A stretch of DNA of 28,770 nt, taken from Rosettibacter sp964572725. Its GTDB lineage: Bacteria; Bacteroidota; Ignavibacteria; Ignavibacteriales; Melioribacteraceae. Each line of letters opens with the position of its first letter. Positions within the stretch are counted from its first letter, which is position 1. This document shows, piece after piece, positions 9,069 through 17,081 of the stretch. The DNA lies in assembly GCA_964572725.1 (NCBI GenBank), contig CAZNFW010000036.1, positions 1-28,770 of the forward strand. The letters are read 5' to 3'. Under the pieces are notes generated by a model. That model was not told where the DNA came from. It made no database searches and worked only from the letters and a program-made list of their open reading frames with translations. The position numbers and the translations under genes are program-made.

Positions 9069-10523
9069 TTAATCCTCAATAACCGGCACTTTACCAAGTA
9101 TATCTTCTACTTTAAGATTTTTTAATTCACCAAGATTTAGTTCTTTAATTCCATTTTCAATTTTAGATTTATCGCCCAATACAACTACAATCATTTCTTC
9201 TGGCACAATATATTTTTTTGCTGCTGTATTAACTTCTTCACTTTTTACATTCAGCATATTTTTTACATATTCGTTAAAGAAATTATCTGGCAAATCATAT
9301 TCAATTAGCTCTTCAATTTGCAATGCAATCTCTTCAACAGATTGAAAGTTTTGGGGATAACTTAGAGCCACAAGATTTTTTGCTCTGTTTAATTCATCAT
9401 TTGGGATTGGTTCTCTAATTCCATTTAATTCTTTGAAAAACTCAGTGAGTGCTTTGTCAGTTACTTCTGTTTGAACTGATGAATAAGCAACAAAACTTCC
9501 GGCTACAGGTCTAAAAATAAATCTTGAACCAGCGCCATAAGTGTAACCATGTTCTTCTCTTAAATTATTATTTAATCTTGATGTAAAAGAACCTCCTAAT
9601 ATTGTGTTCATAACAATTATTGAGTTATAATCATCAGTTAATCTTTTTGCACCCACTCTGCCAATGTAAATTACAGATTGTGCAGAATTAGGTTTGTCGA
9701 TTAAATATACAATTCTTTTTTCAACTTGTTTTGGTTCAGGAATTTTTGTCTCTTTAATTTCACCTTTTCTCCAATTGCCGAAAATCTTTTCAAGTTTATT
9801 TTTAAGTTCATTTTTTTTGATATCGCCAACTGCGATTATAAAAGCATTATTAGCTTTAAAATATTTTGAGTAAAATTGTTTCAAATCATCTATTGAAAAA
9901 TTTTTAATTGAATTTTCATTTCCGATAGAGGGTTTTCCGTATGGATGATTATCACTAAATAATAATTTATTAAATGCAATGTTTGCAATTGTAGTTGGCT
10001 GGTCGTGCCACTGAGAAATTGTGTTTAAATATTCTTTCTTTTTTCTCTTAAGCTCCACTTCTGGAAAATCAGGCTTGAGAATTATATCTCCCATTATTTT
10101 GAGAGCATCATCAAATTTTGAGACAGGTGCATGAAGATAAATTCCAGAAAAATGCTGACCAGCTTTTGTAACTATTTTAGCTCCAAGGAAATCAATTTCA
10201 TCTGCAATTTCAAGAGAAGTTTTTCCTGCGTTTCCTTCATCAATCATATCAAATGTGATATTTGCTAATCCTTCTTTTTGCTGCGGGTCGTCAACCGTTC
10301 CTGCTTTAATAATTACATTTAATTGAATTAATGGTACATTGTGTTTTTCCATTAAAATTACTTTTAAGCCATTTAAGAGCTCAAATCTAACAAGCTGAGG
10401 AAGTTTCAAGGATTTTGGCGGAGGCAGTACAGGCGGTTTTGTTCTGTCAACTTCCTGTGCATTGGATGTAAACGAAATATAAATGAACGAAATTAATAAT
10501 AAAATTTTATTTAGAATTTTCAT
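9069..10523 (-). CDS. M16B peptidase-like protein lacking the zinc site (partner subunit)
   Basis: A 484-residue secreted protein of the pitrilysin/processing-peptidase family. A signal peptide spans residues 1-22 (MKILNKILLLISFIYISFTSNA). Where active enzymes have HxxEH, this one reads GLANITFDMIDEG, so all three zinc-site residues are replaced and it should not cleave by itself. It keeps the family's second half, including LREEHGYTYGAGSRF, whose Arg and Tyr resemble the substrate-binding R/Y pair contributed by inactive subunits of bacterial M16B heterodimers. The frame can start at ATG 10541, but GGAGG at 10533-10537 lies 9 bases before ATG 10523, one base after the upstream stop. I therefore place the start at 10523. 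It likely pairs with the active subunit encoded just upstream. Confidence 0.9.
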   Translation of the reverse strand: MKILNKILLLISFIYISFTSNAQEVDRTKPPVLPPPKSLKLPQLVRFELLNGLKVILMEKHNVPLIQLNVIIKAGTVDDPQQKEGLANITFDMIDEGNAGKTSLEIADEIDFLGAKIVTKAGQHFSGIYLHAPVSKFDDALKIMGDIILKPDFPEVELKRKKKEYLNTISQWHDQPTTIANIAFNKLLFSDNHPYGKPSIGNENSIKNFSIDDLKQFYSKYFKANNAFIIAVGDIKKNELKNKLEKIFGNWRKGEIKETKIPEPKQVEKRIVYLIDKPNSAQSVIYIGRVGAKRLTDDYNSIIVMNTILGGSFTSRLNNNLREEHGYTYGAGSRFIFRPVAGSFVAYSSVQTEVTDKALTEFFKELNGIREPIPNDELNRAKNLVALSYPQNFQSVEEIALQIEELIEYDLPDNFFNEYVKNMLNVKSEEVNTAAKKYIVPEEMIVVVLGDKSKIENGIKELNLGELKNLKVEDILGKVPVIED

Positions 10524-10524
10524 T

Positions 10525-11883
10525 TTATTTTTCCTCCGCATTTGGTTGGACAGCTAATTCAGTTTTTCCTTTTGGAACAATGCTTAGAACTACTCTCGCA
10601 TTATCTGATAAATAAGTTTGTACTGCAGAGCGAATATCATCTGGACTTATTGCTTTGTAGCGTGCTAAATCTTCGTTTGCATAATCTGGATTTTTAGCGT
10701 AGTAGAAATATGAGTTTAATAAATCTGCTTTGCCGTTAAAGCCTCCAACTTTTTCAATACCGTCAAGGAAAGAAGCCTCAATTTGATTTACTGCCCTTTG
10801 AAGTTCTCTTTCTGTTGGTGGTTCTTTTTTTAATTTATTTATCTCTTCCTGAATAACATTTTTGATTTCTGTTAAATTATGCCCAGCACGTGCAGTAGCT
10901 ATAATAAAAAATTGAGAAGAAAGTTTATTTGAATTTTGAAAAGCAGTTACATCCTGAGCAATTTGTAATTCATAAACTAATCTTTGATATAACCTTGAAT
11001 TTTTTCCTCTGCTTAAGATGTTTGCAAGTATATCCATTTCTGCATCACCTGGGGCAAATTTAGGTGGAGTTATCCATGTTATATAAATTCTTGGCAGCTG
11101 AACTTTATCTTCCAGAACAACAATTTTTTCTTCATATAAATTTGCTGCTGCAGGATTTTGAGGAGGAACTGGTTTACCAGCAGGAATACTTCCATACCAT
11201 TTTTCAACAAGTTTAATAGTTTCTTCTATATTAATATCGCCAGCAATAACAAGAGAAGCATTGTTTGGGACATAATAAGTTTTATAAAATTCAACTACAT
11301 CTTCGTAAGTTGCCGCGTTCAGATCTTCCATTGAACCAATAACTGGCCAGCTGTAGGGGTGACCAGCAGGATATAAATTTTTGTAAATTGTTTCCCATGC
11401 CAATCCGTATGGACGATTTTCATAACTTTGCCGTCTTTCATTTTTAACGACCTCACGCTGACCATCTACTTTTTCCGGCGTCATTGCATCGAGTAAAAAT
11501 CCCATTCTGTCTGAATCGAGATATAAAGCAAGTTCAAGTGCATTTGAGGGAACATCTTCAAAATAATTTGTTCTGTCTTCTGTAGTCGAACCATTATTTT
11601 CTCCACCTGCAGCTTCTAATAATTTGTCAAAATCACCTTCGGGTACATGCTTTGAACCTTCGAACATCAAATGTTCGAAAAGATGTGCAAAGCCTGTTCT
11701 GCCTGGTTTTTCATAACCAGAACCAACATGATACCATGTGTTTACAGATACTGTTGGAGTTGAATGGTCTTCATGCAATATTACATTTAAGCCGTTTGGT
11801 AATACATATCTTTCATATGGAATTTTTATTTGAGCAGAAATCATAATAGAAAAAAAGAAAATTATTAATGATGTTTTCTTCAT
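10525..11883 (-). CDS. M16B zinc metallopeptidase, catalytic subunit
   Basis: A 452-residue secreted zinc peptidase. The signal peptide spans about residues 1-17 (MKKTSLIIFFFSIMISA). The inverted zinc motif HLFEH is at 67-71 (H67, H71 ligands, E70 base). The third ligand is probably E149 in KNERRQ, 78 residues beyond H71, close to the usual spacing. GSKHVPEGDFD and ENNGSTTEDRTNYFE are typical of the active subunit. AGGAG lies 5 bases before the ATG. It is the first gene of a two-gene minus-strand operon with the inactive subunit, and is divergent from the cold-shock gene. Substrates are unknown; such periplasmic enzymes usually degrade peptides. Confidence 0.94.
   Translation of the reverse strand: MKKTSLIIFFFSIMISAQIKIPYERYVLPNGLNVILHEDHSTPTVSVNTWYHVGSGYEKPGRTGFAHLFEHLMFEGSKHVPEGDFDKLLEAAGGENNGSTTEDRTNYFEDVPSNALELALYLDSDRMGFLLDAMTPEKVDGQREVVKNERRQSYENRPYGLAWETIYKNLYPAGHPYSWPVIGSMEDLNAATYEDVVEFYKTYYVPNNASLVIAGDINIEETIKLVEKWYGSIPAGKPVPPQNPAAANLYEEKIVVLEDKVQLPRIYITWITPPKFAPGDAEMDILANILSRGKNSRLYQRLVYELQIAQDVTAFQNSNKLSSQFFIIATARAGHNLTEIKNVIQEEINKLKKEPPTERELQRAVNQIEASFLDGIEKVGGFNGKADLLNSYFYYAKNPDYANEDLARYKAISPDDIRSAVQTYLSDNARVVLSIVPKGKTELAVQPNAEEK
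10533..10537 (-). promoter_or_regulatory. Ribosome binding site deciding the start at 10523
   Basis: GGAGG on the minus strand with a 9-base spacer to ATG 10523. It lies inside the last codons of the upstream M16 gene, so the two subunits are probably translationally coupled in near-equal amounts. Confidence 0.7.
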
Positions 11884-12122
11884 ATCATCTCCTGAATAAT
11901 ATTTTATGAAAAATAAAATTTCTTTTTGATAATGTCTAAAGGTTTGATATTGATTGATAGATTCTGGTTGAAAATTATTTTTAAATAATTAGGATATTAG
12001 AATAATTATACCTATGTTTGTTTCAGAAAGGCAGTAGTTTTAGAAGTAGATGTAGAAGTAAACCTTCCAGCGATTTTTAAAGCCCTGTCAATTTACAAAT
12101 CAATAAAAAAGGAGCATCTGTC
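11884..12122. other. Divergent intergenic region between the M16 operon and the cold-shock gene
   Basis: A 239-base gap that must hold both promoters. It contains an AT-only inverted repeat (AATTATT/AATAATT at 11973-11990) and two copies of TAGAAGTA within 12040-12059. It ends with AAGGAG 8 bases before the csp ATG. The last 100 bases could be a leader for the cold-shock mRNA; such leaders often fold with temperature, but no specific structure could be assigned. No reading frame was seen. Confidence 0.35.
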
Positions 12123-12335
12123 ATGGCAGAGCGAAGACAAGGATCTGTTAAATGGTTTAACAGTTCAAAAGGTTATGGATTTATTCAACAGGCAAATGGA
12201 GAAGACGTATTTGTTCATTTCCAATCAATTATTGGAGATGGTTATAAGTCATTATCTGAAAACGACAAAGTTGAATTTACAATTACTAAGGGTCAGAAAG
12301 GTTTGCAAGCCTCTGAAGTAAAAGTAATAAAGTAA
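12123..12335 (+). CDS. CspA-family cold-shock protein
   Basis: A 70-residue single cold-shock domain that binds single-stranded RNA or DNA and melts mRNA secondary structure. RNP1 is KGYGFI at 16-21 and RNP2 is VFVHF at 29-33, with aromatic residues W11, F12, F20, F31 and F33 on the binding face. The length and ending (GLQASEVKVIK) are standard. AAGGAG stands 8 bases before the ATG. The gene is monocistronic, closed by a strong terminator at 12352. Whether it is cold-induced cannot be told; many Csp proteins are constitutive. Confidence 0.96.
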   Translation: MAERRQGSVKWFNSSKGYGFIQQANGEDVFVHFQSIIGDGYKSLSENDKVEFTITKGQKGLQASEVKVIK

Positions 12336-12351
12336 TAAATCATTAACTTTG

Positions 12352-12377
12352 AACCCCCGTATCTGCGGGGGTTTTTT
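12352..12377 (+). terminator. Intrinsic terminator of the cold-shock gene
   Basis: A perfect 8-bp stem AACCCCCG / CGGGGGTT with a six-base loop (TATCTG), whose right arm runs into TTTTTT. It lies 16 bases after the csp stop and before the end of the convergent propeller gene, and is the clearest terminator in the window. Confidence 0.93.
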
Positions 12378-12422
12378 ATTTTAAAAAACTTGCAGAATGT
12401 GATTGAATCTTTGTTAATAAAT

Positions 12423-13577
12423 TTATTTTATTGATTTGAAATTTTTATCAACATCTTCTGGATATTCAATCCAATCTGCAACGAACACATTTGTTTCTCT
12501 TGTAAATTTTCTTTCTGTATTTCTATTTGAACAGAAAACCAATTTTTTCCCATCGTAAGAAAACATTGGGAAAGCATCAAAATTCCCGGAATTTGTAATT
12601 TGTTCTAAACCAGTTCCATCAATATTAATCATAAAAATATCGAAACGTCTTCCGCCTTCTTTTAGAGAATGATGATTTGAACAAAATAGAATTTTTTTAC
12701 CATCAGGATGAAAAAATGGAGCCCAATTTGCCCCCGGAAGATTTGTTACCTGACGAACATTTTTTCCATCAATATCAGCAATAAAAATATTTAATTCTTT
12801 TGGTTCAACATAACCCTCTGCAAGCAACTTTTTATAGATTTCTGCCTCTTCACCTTTTGGACGACTTGCACGCCAGACAATATATTTTGAATCCCTTGAA
12901 AAAAATGCACCGCCATCGTATCCCAGAGTATTTGTAAGTTGTAATAAATTGCCTGTTGCAATTTCATAACGCCAAAGTTCAAGATCGCCAGACCTTGTTG
13001 AAGTAAATACAATATATTTTCCATCAGGTGAGACAGTAGCTTCTGCATCGTAGCCGTCGCCGCCAATTAATAATTTTGGTTCCGAACCATCTGAATTTGC
13101 TATATAAATATCATAAGTTTTGTAAAGCGGCCATACATATCTGCCGTTCGAAAACATTTTTGATTCCGGACATTTTTCATCAGCTGCATGTGTGGATGAA
13201 AAAATTATTCTTCCATCAGGCAAAAAAAAGCTGCAGGTGGTTCTTCCCTTTCCTGTAGAAACTAATTTATATTTTTTTTGATTTTCTATTGGACTGCCGT
13301 CAGAATTCATTATAAAAATCTGGTCACAGCCCTGAGAATTAATTTTATCCCAATCACTTTGAAATATTAATTTACTGTTATCAAAACTCCAGTATGCTTC
13401 GGCATTATTTCCGCCAAATGTAAGCTGGCGTATGTTTCTTAAATGAATCTCTCCTTCATATCTTAAAGAGTCTTTTGACGGGTCGTAATTTTCATTGCTT
13501 TTAATTTTTTGAATGCTAAAGTCGATTGATAGAACAAAGACTAATACTGTTGCAGTAAAAAATAATTTATTATTCAT
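12423..13577 (-). CDS. Exported PD40 (TolB-like) six-bladed beta-propeller protein
   Basis: A 384-residue protein with an N-terminal hydrophobic segment at 5-22, acting as a signal peptide or membrane anchor. Six PD40/WD40-like blades follow, each built around a pattern like AxxSPDGKxIVFxS. They fall near residues 58-75, 113-128, 178-193, 221-236, 284-300 and 333-351. Clear examples are TVSPDGKYIVFTSTRSG, FFHPDGKKILFCSNHHS and MFSYDGKKLVFCSNRN. This matches the propeller of TolB, but there is no TolB N-terminal domain and no tol-pal genes nearby, so I do not call it TolB. It begins 18 bases after the lgt stop and is probably co-transcribed. It most likely binds a ligand or protein in the periplasm; substrate unknown. 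Confidence 0.85.
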   Translation of the reverse strand: MNNKLFFTATVLVFVLSIDFSIQKIKSNENYDPSKDSLRYEGEIHLRNIRQLTFGGNNAEAYWSFDNSKLIFQSDWDKINSQGCDQIFIMNSDGSPIENQKKYKLVSTGKGRTTCSFFLPDGRIIFSSTHAADEKCPESKMFSNGRYVWPLYKTYDIYIANSDGSEPKLLIGGDGYDAEATVSPDGKYIVFTSTRSGDLELWRYEIATGNLLQLTNTLGYDGGAFFSRDSKYIVWRASRPKGEEAEIYKKLLAEGYVEPKELNIFIADIDGKNVRQVTNLPGANWAPFFHPDGKKILFCSNHHSLKEGGRRFDIFMINIDGTGLEQITNSGNFDAFPMFSYDGKKLVFCSNRNTERKFTRETNVFVADWIEYPEDVDKNFKSIK

Positions 13578-13595
13578 GAGCTTACTTTCTATTTG

Positions 13596-14381
13596 TTATT
13601 TGATAATTATGGACTTTTTATCTTTCCGAAATAAAAGATAAAAACCTGCAATGATAAATGGAATGCTTAAAAGTTGTCCCATATTTAACGGCAGGTATTG
13701 TTCGAAGTAAGTTTGATCTTCTTTAATGAATTCAATAAAAAATCGAAATGTAAAGACGAGAATGAGAAATAATCCAAGCAAAAAGCCATTTTTAAATTTA
13801 GCATTGGAACGGAAATAGTAAGTCAAAAGGAAAATAAATATTAATAAATATGCAATTGATTCAAAAAGCTGAGCAGGATAACGAGGGACATAGTCAACTG
13901 CTGTAAAAATAAATCCCCATGAAGCATTTGTTGGTTTGCCAATAATTTCAGAATTGAAAAGATTGCCAAGTCGAATAAATGAACCTCCAAGTGCTGCAGT
14001 TATTGCAATCCTATCGAGCAGCCATAAATATGAATATTGATTTTTCTTTTTTACGAAAAAATAAATTGCAATAAGAATTCCAATTGCACCGCCGTGACTT
14101 GCCAATCCGCCTTTCCAGACCTGCAGAATTTCTAATGGGTTAGATAAATAATAAGCTGGATTATAAAATAAACAATGTCCTAATCTTGCACCTATAACAG
14201 TTCCTAAAATCATATACCAGAGCAAATCATTTAAATCAGCTTCTTTTCTATTTTCTCTTTTGAAAATGAATGACATAATTTGATAGCCAACAATAAATCC
14301 CAGTGCAAATAATAAACCATACCATCTGATTGTAAATGGTCCAAGTTTCAAAATTTCGGGATTGACATCCCAGTATATCAA
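13596..14381 (-). CDS. lgt: Phosphatidylglycerol-prolipoprotein diacylglyceryl transferase
   Basis: Inner-membrane enzyme that moves diacylglycerol from phosphatidylglycerol to the lipobox cysteine, the first step in lipoprotein maturation. The 261-residue protein has about seven membrane helices and the Lgt landmarks: GARLGHCLFYNP at 64-75, GGLASHGG at 91-98 with H96, the signature RLGNLFNSEIIG at 137-148, and RYPAQLFES at 167-175. The frame opens at TTG 14393, but GAGG at 14388-14391 is 6 bases before TTG 14381, and the resulting N-terminus MIYWDVNPEILKLGPF matches how Lgt proteins usually begin. A TTG start implies modest translation. It is followed 18 bases later by the PD40 propeller gene and is divergent from lon. 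Confidence 0.96.
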   Translation of the reverse strand: MIYWDVNPEILKLGPFTIRWYGLLFALGFIVGYQIMSFIFKRENRKEADLNDLLWYMILGTVIGARLGHCLFYNPAYYLSNPLEILQVWKGGLASHGGAIGILIAIYFFVKKKNQYSYLWLLDRIAITAALGGSFIRLGNLFNSEIIGKPTNASWGFIFTAVDYVPRYPAQLFESIAYLLIFIFLLTYYFRSNAKFKNGFLLGLFLILVFTFRFFIEFIKEDQTYFEQYLPLNMGQLLSIPFIIAGFYLLFRKDKKSIIIK

Positions 14382-14387
14382 TCTTAT

Positions 14388-14391
14388 CCTC
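14388..14391 (-). promoter_or_regulatory. Ribosome binding site supporting the TTG start of lgt
   Basis: GAGG on the minus strand with a 6-base spacer to TTG 14381. It overlaps the region just after the other in-frame TTG (14393), so it cannot serve that one. Confidence 0.5.
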
Positions 14392-14475
14392 AATTAGTCT
14401 TATCTTATTACAAACAAATTTAGTAATCATAAATTAATAAACCAAAAGAATGATTCATAATCATAGTGGAGATTT

Positions 14476-14522
14476 ATTCGAAACGAATTTCGTATAGATG
14501 AATTAAGATTAGAATCTTAATT
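14476..14522. repeat. Overlapping inverted repeats in the lgt-lon divergent region
   Basis: A perfect 10-bp inverted repeat AATTAAGATT-AG-AATCTTAATT spans 14501-14522. Just before it are overlapping short repeats ATTCG-AAA-CGAAT (14476-14488) and CGAAA-CGAA-TTTCG (14479-14492). The region lies 70 to 116 bases before the lon start and about 95 to 140 bases upstream of lgt, so it could be an operator or an mRNA leader structure. It does not match the CIRCE heat-shock operator. Confidence 0.45.
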
Positions 14523-14575
14523 TTCGATTAGATTAACACCACTTTAATTTTTATTTTTGAATAAATAATGACTTC

Positions 14576-14583
14576 AAAAAGGA
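14576..14583 (+). promoter_or_regulatory. Ribosome binding site deciding the lon start at 14592
   Basis: AAAAAGGA ends 8 bases before ATG 14592 and lies inside the first codons of the longer alternative that starts at 14568. Confidence 0.55.
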
Positions 14584-14591
14584 ATTTAATT

Positions 14592-17081
14592 ATGGCACTC
14601 AAAAAAGCGGCAAAACATAATGAACTAAAAGCAGATGAATTGAAGTGGACTTGTGATCCAAAGATTTTCGAATTTGAAAGCACAGAAAAGTTAGAACCAA
14701 TTGAAGGAATTGTTGGTCAGGAAAGAGCATTAAAAGCATTAAAGATTGGTGTAGAACTAAAAAGTCAGGGATATAATGTTTTTGTAACTGGATTATCTGG
14801 CACAGGTAAGTTAACTACAATCAAAAAAATGCTTGAATCAATTGCACCAAATTGTGAAAATCAACTGTATGATTATGCATATGTAAATAATTTTAAGGAT
14901 GAAGACAGACCGCTGCTGCTTCAATTCCCTGCAGGTATGGCAAAAAAGTTTAAAAGAGATTTAAATCGAGCAATTAAATTTTTGCAGGAAAGAATTCCTC
15001 AGGTTTTATCTACAGAGCCTTTTGTAAGCAAGAAAAAACAAATTTTATCTGATTATACCAGACAGCAAAGAGCAATAATGCTAGGTTTTGAAGATAAACT
15101 CAGGAAAGATAATTTCACGCTCGGAGAAGTTAAAATGGGTGAAATGGTTCGTCCAGAAATTTTAGCTGTTATTGACAATCAGCCAATTTTTGTAACTCAG
15201 CTTCAGGATTTAGTAAATGAAAATAAATTATCACCAGAACAGGCGCAGGAAATTTTTAATAAATATGCTTCTTATCAGGAAGAACTGCAAAATGTTTTTA
15301 AGGACAGCTTAAAACTCACACAAGATTTTCAGGAAAAAATTATTCAGCTTGAAACTGAAACGGTAAGAGTAATAGTTCAGGTTACAATAGATGATTTAAA
15401 GAAGAAATATAAATACAAAAAAGTAAGATATTATCTCGATCAGGTAAGTGAGAATATAATTTTGAACCTTGATATTTTCAAAGGGCAAAAACCCGTTCGT
15501 GAAGAAACAGAGAGTGGAATTATTGTGGATTACTTAAAAGAATATGAAGTAAATATAATTCTCGATAATTCTCACACAAAAGAATGTCCTGTAATAATTG
15601 AGACAAGTCCAACTTACACAAATCTTTTTGGAACAATTGAAAGAATCAGCGATGGACACGGTGGATGGTATGCAGATTTTACAAGAATTAAAGCCGGCTC
15701 ACTTCTGAGAGCAAATGGAGGTTTTCTTGTTATTAATGCTCTCGATGCATTCAGTGAGCCCGGAGTATGGCGTGCTCTCAAACGGGTTCTTCTTTATGGG
15801 AAATTAGAAATTCAAGACCTTGCAAATATTTATCAAATAGCTCCAAGTATTTTAAAACCAGAACCAATCCAAATTGATACAAAAGTAATCCTTATCGGGA
15901 ATAATTATATTTATTCAATCTTGTCAGCATACGAAGATGACTTTAATAAAATTTTCAAAATAAAAGCAGATTTTGATTATGAAATGGTTCGAACCGAAAA
16001 GGCTTTAACTGAATATGCAAGAGTAATTAAAAAATTAATTCAAACAGAAAAACTTCTTGAGTTCGATAAATCAGCAATTGCAAAAATTATTGAATATGGT
16101 GCAAGATATGCTGGCGAAAAAAATAAATTAACAACAAGATTTGCATACATTGCAGATTTAGTTAGAGAATCCAGCTTCTGGGCACGCGATAACGGAGATA
16201 AAATGGTAACAGATTATCATGTGGTTCAGGCTTACGAAGCTTCTAAAGAAAGACATGGACTTTATGAATCCAAACTCTCACAAATGATTCATGAAGGAAC
16301 AATTTTAATTGACACAGAAGGTAAACGCGTTGGAACAATAAATGCACTTGTTGTTTATCAAAGTGGTTCTTATTCATTTGGCAGACCATCCAGAATTACA
16401 GCTGCTGTTTCACTTGGCAGCGGTAATATAATCAATGTTGAACGCGAAGCTGGATTAAGCGGAAGCACACACAACAAAGGTGTGCTCATTATTTCAGGCT
16501 ACTTCAGAGAAAAATTCGGGAAAAAAATTCCTCTCTCTTTTAATGCAAATCTTGTCTTCGAACAAGGATATGGATTTATTGACGGCGATAGTGCATCAAT
16601 TACAGAAATTTGTGCTCTGCTTTCTGCTTTATCTGGTATTCCTATCAAACAATCAATAGCAATTACCGGCTCTGTAAATCAAAAAGGAGAAATTCAGCCT
16701 ATCGGTGGAGTGAACGAAAAAATTGAAGGCTTCTTTGATGTATGCAAAAAGAAAGGATTGAATGGAAAACATGGTGTTGTAATCCCAATTCAAAATGTAA
16801 AAGATCTTATGCTGAAAGATGAAGTTATAGATGCAGTTAAAGAAGGAAAGTTTCATATTTATCCAGTATCAACTGTCGATGAAGCTATTGAAATATTAAC
16901 CGGCGTTAAAGCAGGCAAGCTTCTAAAAAATGGAAAACATGAACCGAACACGGTTTTTGGTCTTGTTGAAAAAGAATTAATGGCGATGAAAAAAAGATTA
17001 AAACCAGAAACTTCTAAAAAGGTGAATTCAAACAGTAAAGAAAATAATTCTAAATCAGGTGAGGGAAAGAAGAAAAAGTGA
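14592..17081 (+). CDS. Lon-family ATP-dependent protease (AAA_32 type)
   Basis: A cytoplasmic AAA+ serine protease of the S16 family, not the classical Lon: it lacks the LAN substrate domain and begins with a short helical segment. From ATG 14592 it has 829 residues. Walker A is GLSGTGKLTT at 67-76. The central AAA region includes LLRANGGFLVINALDAF. The catalytic dyad is S667 (DGDSAS) and K710 (GGVNEKIEGF), 43 residues apart as in E. coli Lon. The C-terminus is a lysine/serine-rich tail of about 30 residues. The frame can start at ATG 14568, but GGA at 14581-14583 is 8 bases before ATG 14592. It overlaps the pyruvate kinase start by four bases. It likely degrades damaged proteins; specific substrates are unknown. 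Confidence 0.93.
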   Translation: MALKKAAKHNELKADELKWTCDPKIFEFESTEKLEPIEGIVGQERALKALKIGVELKSQGYNVFVTGLSGTGKLTTIKKMLESIAPNCENQLYDYAYVNNFKDEDRPLLLQFPAGMAKKFKRDLNRAIKFLQERIPQVLSTEPFVSKKKQILSDYTRQQRAIMLGFEDKLRKDNFTLGEVKMGEMVRPEILAVIDNQPIFVTQLQDLVNENKLSPEQAQEIFNKYASYQEELQNVFKDSLKLTQDFQEKIIQLETETVRVIVQVTIDDLKKKYKYKKVRYYLDQVSENIILNLDIFKGQKPVREETESGIIVDYLKEYEVNIILDNSHTKECPVIIETSPTYTNLFGTIERISDGHGGWYADFTRIKAGSLLRANGGFLVINALDAFSEPGVWRALKRVLLYGKLEIQDLANIYQIAPSILKPEPIQIDTKVILIGNNYIYSILSAYEDDFNKIFKIKADFDYEMVRTEKALTEYARVIKKLIQTEKLLEFDKSAIAKIIEYGARYAGEKNKLTTRFAYIADLVRESSFWARDNGDKMVTDYHVVQAYEASKERHGLYESKLSQMIHEGTILIDTEGKRVGTINALVVYQSGSYSFGRPSRITAAVSLGSGNIINVEREAGLSGSTHNKGVLIISGYFREKFGKKIPLSFNANLVFEQGYGFIDGDSASITEICALLSALSGIPIKQSIAITGSVNQKGEIQPIGGVNEKIEGFFDVCKKKGLNGKHGVVIPIQNVKDLMLKDEVIDAVKEGKFHIYPVSTVDEAIEILTGVKAGKLLKNGKHEPNTVFGLVEKELMAMKKRLKPETSKKVNSNSKENNSKSGEGKKKK

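Noticed and set aside
11933..11940. Third copy of the TGTCTAAAAAG element
   Set aside because: Only TGTCTAAA is present, with no complementary arm nearby.
12013..12020. TATGTTTG as a Bacteroidota-type -7 promoter element for csp
   Set aside because: It matches TAnnTTTG, but no TTG-type upstream element sits at the right distance, and such 8-mers are common in AT-rich DNA.
12423..13577. TolB of the Tol-Pal system
   Set aside because: The propeller is similar, but the N-terminal TolB domain and neighbouring tol/pal genes are absent.
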